Of a stretch of DNA of 64,000 bases, positions 62,326 through 64,000 are shown piece after piece. Made by a program: the position numbers and the translations under genes. Position 1 is the stretch's first letter, and each line of letters starts with the position of its first letter. The notes under the pieces were generated by a model, which was not told where the DNA came from, ran no database searches, and saw only the letters and a program-made list of their open reading frames with translations. The DNA is taken from contig NZ_FSRU01000002.1 of assembly GCF_900142845.1 (NCBI RefSeq), positions 2,232,001 through 2,296,000 of the forward strand. The letters run 5' to 3'. Origin of the DNA: Paraburkholderia phenazinium. GTDB lineage: Bacteria; Pseudomonadota; Gammaproteobacteria; Burkholderiales; Burkholderiaceae.

Positions 62326-62972
62326 GACAACAGGCTCCTTCTACGATCATGGTGGCGCACCCACTGCGAAAGTGGAAAGCACACAACGAAATACAGCACG
62401 GCAACGAGGCCATATATCTCAACCGGTTTGCCGACCCGGTCGACGATAGCCTGACCCGCGTGCATCAATTCCGACATGCCGATCATGCTGACGATCGACG
62501 TATCCTTGATAAGCGACAAGTACTGGCCGACGAGAGGCGGTATGACGATCTTCCCGGTCTGTGGCAACGCCACCGAAAAGAATGCCTGCGTCTTGCTGAG
62601 CCCGAGGATCTGCGACACCTCCCACTGTCCTTTAGGCACGGCTTCGATGCCCGAGCGGAATATCTCGGCAATGTAGGCGCCTTGATAGACGCTCAAACCC
62701 ACCACACCGGCTGCAAAGACATCGATTGCATAACCGAAGTACGACACGCCGAAATAGATGAACATCAGCGTGATCAGCACAGGTGTGCCGCGGAACAGTT
62801 CGGTATAGAGCCTGGCGATACGCGGCGTGCCCCATGGTCCGAATGACCTTAGGACGGCTGCCAGCAGCCCGATCAGCGTTCCACCGACGATCGACGCCGC
62901 GGACAGAAGCAGTGTCGCCACCAGACCCTGAATCAGGATCGCGAGGCTGGTCGTGAGCAATTCGCTTGACAT
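62322..62972 (-). CDS. Polar amino-acid ABC transporter, permease 2
   Basis: 216 residues, HisMQ family. The first helix [24 protein letters not shown] is followed by [20 protein letters not shown] and the coupling EAA loop [39 protein letters not shown]. It forms the membrane pore together with permease 1. It is coupled by 4 bp to the ATPase and lies 21 bp after permease 1. Confidence 0.93.
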   Translation of the reverse strand: MSSELLTTSLAILIQGLVATLLLSAASIVGGTLIGLLAAVLRSFGPWGTPRIARLYTELFRGTPVLITLMFIYFGVSYFGYAIDVFAAGVVGLSVYQGAYIAEIFRSGIEAVPKGQWEVSQILGLSKTQAFFSVALPQTGKIVIPPLVGQYLSLIKDTSIVSMIGMSELMHAGQAIVDRVGKPVEIYGLVAVLYFVVCFPLSQWVRHHDRRRSLLS

Positions 62973-62993
62973 GTTCGATCTCCGGTTGGGCGC

Positions 62994-63710
62994 TCAGGTG
63001 CGATCGGTCTGTCGCGCGAAAAAGAACGCGCGGCGCGGACGTTTCTTCAGTACGAGCGGTGGATGAAAGACACGGACGCTCACCTGGCCCGCCGCCCACG
63101 ACAGGACATTGCTGAGTACCAGATAGGCGATCAACGTAATCGTGAAGGTCTGGATGTAGAGCAGCGTACGTGCGTTGATCACCGTCGCCGTTCCGCTCAG
63201 TTCCGGTAGCGCGATCGCCGACAGAAGCGATGTGCCGAGCAGCAACTGAATCAGGTTGTTGACGATCGCCGGATAAACGGCACGCGCGGCCTGCGGCAGC
63301 ACCACTTCGACGAAGATCTGCGAGCGCCCCAGGCCGAGGATCGACGCCGCCTCCAGTTGACCGCGCGGCACGGACTGGATGCCCGCACGGAACACCTCAG
63401 CCAGGTACGCACCGACATTCACCCCTAACGCAATGACACCGGCGGCATAGGCATTCAACGTGATGCCGAGCGATGGCAAACCAAAGAACACGATGAAGAT
63501 CTGCAGCAACACCGGCGTATTACGGATCGCTTCGATATAGGCACTCGCGATCGCGCGCAACAGTCTGGCGCGCGATGCGCTGGCCAGCGCCGTCAGCAAA
63601 CCGAGCAGCAGCGCAAGGATGAAGGCCAGCACCGTGATCTGAAGCGTCAGCCACGCCGCGCGAACGAAATCGTTCCAATAGCCCGCAAGGGTCAGCCATT
63701 CATAGCTCAT
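62994..63710 (-). CDS. Polar amino-acid ABC transporter, permease 1
   Basis: 238 residues, HisMQ family. The motifs are YIEAIRNTPVLLQIFIVFFG and the EAA loop YLAEVFRAGIQSVPRGQLEAASILGLGRSQIFVEVVLPQ. ATG 63710 with GGAGG 5 bp upstream is preferred over an in-frame start six codons before. A basic tail (KKRPRRAFFFARQ) ends the protein. It lies 40 bp after the binding-protein gene. Confidence 0.93.
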   Translation of the reverse strand: MSYEWLTLAGYWNDFVRAAWLTLQITVLAFILALLLGLLTALASASRARLLRAIASAYIEAIRNTPVLLQIFIVFFGLPSLGITLNAYAAGVIALGVNVGAYLAEVFRAGIQSVPRGQLEAASILGLGRSQIFVEVVLPQAARAVYPAIVNNLIQLLLGTSLLSAIALPELSGTATVINARTLLYIQTFTITLIAYLVLSNVLSWAAGQVSVRVFHPPLVLKKRPRRAFFFARQTDRT

Positions 63711-63750
63711 GGTTCCTCCGTCTTTCAACCGACGTTGAGCGCGCGCAGAT

Positions 63751-64000
63751 TCAGTACTGCGGATTAAGCGGGAAGCGCGGATCTGTGCCGAACCACTTCT
63801 TGTAGAGCTGTGCGTTCAGCTTGGAAGCGTTGGTATTGAACAGGAACAGGTTCAGGTAATCGAGCCAGACCTGGTCCCCCTGCTTGACGCCGAACGCGTT
63901 GTATTCGAGCGGAACGAGCGCTTCGTTGGTCACAGTCAGGTCCGGATCGAGCGTTGCCTGATACGCGAGAAAGTTGTTGTCCTCGATCATCGCGTCGGCC
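63751..64000 (-). CDS. Amino-acid ABC transporter substrate-binding protein (C-terminal part; runs off the window)
   Basis: Only the last 83 codons are visible, reading leftwards from the window edge: ADAMIEDNNFLAYQATLDPD then LVPLEYNAFGVKQGDQVWLDYLNLFLFNTNASKL and the terminal LYKKWFGTDPRFPLNPQY. This is the typical end of SBP_bac_3 family periplasmic binding proteins (GVKQGDxxWxDxVNxxL...YxKWFG). It is the first gene of the ABC operon; its start lies beyond 64000. Incomplete because of the window, not truncated in the genome as far as can be seen. Confidence 0.85.
   Translation of the reverse strand, partial: ADAMIEDNNFLAYQATLDPDLTVTNEALVPLEYNAFGVKQGDQVWLDYLNLFLFNTNASKLNAQLYKKWFGTDPRFPLNPQY

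Overview
The window is GC-rich, densely coded betaproteobacterial chromosome, most like Burkholderia or Paraburkholderia. The evidence is a Burkholderia-type general porin with a YGLIDAG N-terminus, DUF2591, the gmk-rpoZ-spoT / yicC / rph-rdgB-hemW neighbourhood, minCDE, waaC, and many short GTG/ATG-started lipoproteins typical of that group. The genus call is inference from recognised protein families; no search was run.

Layout. 0.1-6.5 kb: secreted chorismate mutase, an exonuclease/GIY-YIG fusion, a cold-shock protein, a general porin, greB and two identical tRNA-Arg(ACG) genes. 6.5-13.8 kb: a housekeeping block, spoT-rpoZ-gmk-yicC leftwards and rph-rdgB-hemW rightwards. 13.9-16.6 kb: tRNA-Ser(UGA) followed by phage debris (degenerate ORFs, a DUF1376 replication-type gene, an ATGA-coupled fragment, a CI/LexA-like repressor with a palindromic operator). 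16.6-31.1 kb: accessory and envelope genes, including a repeat-bearing exported protein, two MFS pumps, a DSD1-family PLP enzyme coupled to a HAD hydrolase, an orphan RND permease, NTF2-like and NIPSNAP proteins, and tiny Tyr/Gly-rich lipoproteins. 31.6-38.8 kb: waaC, a ClC antiporter, minCDE, a GNAT acetyltransferase and map. 39.3-46.6 kb: a Tat-type ferritin-like lipoprotein, an NRAMP transporter, and an FAD oxidoreductase-DUF1365-Cfa operon ending in a truncated ORF. 46.9-59.1 kb: tRNA-Ser(CGA), serS, rarA, lolA, ftsK, trxB. This matches the enterobacterial order trxB-ftsK-lolA-rarA-serS, but about 4.8 kb of other genes (CodB-like permease, a two-gene toxin-antitoxin-like cassette, agmatinase family, LysR) lies between rarA and lolA. 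59.3-64.0 kb: Smr protein, TRIC-type membrane protein, IclR regulator and a polar amino-acid ABC transporter whose binding-protein gene runs off the right edge.

The best candidate for an undescribed system is the two-gene cassette at 51.58-52.45 kb. A small HicA-like, Cys-rich protein is followed 3 bp later by a helix-turn-helix protein. Both lie behind a consensus sigma70 promoter whose -35 box sits inside an 18-bp palindrome, an autoregulated toxin-antitoxin layout. There are also three unannotated structured transcripts ending in intrinsic terminators (near 3.25, 21.3 and 22.2 kb), which look like small RNAs.

The high GC content gives long antisense shadow ORFs opposite most real genes; these are left out. 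Starts were chosen by Shine-Dalgarno match, family N-terminus and overlap with neighbours, and many differ from the longest possible ORF.
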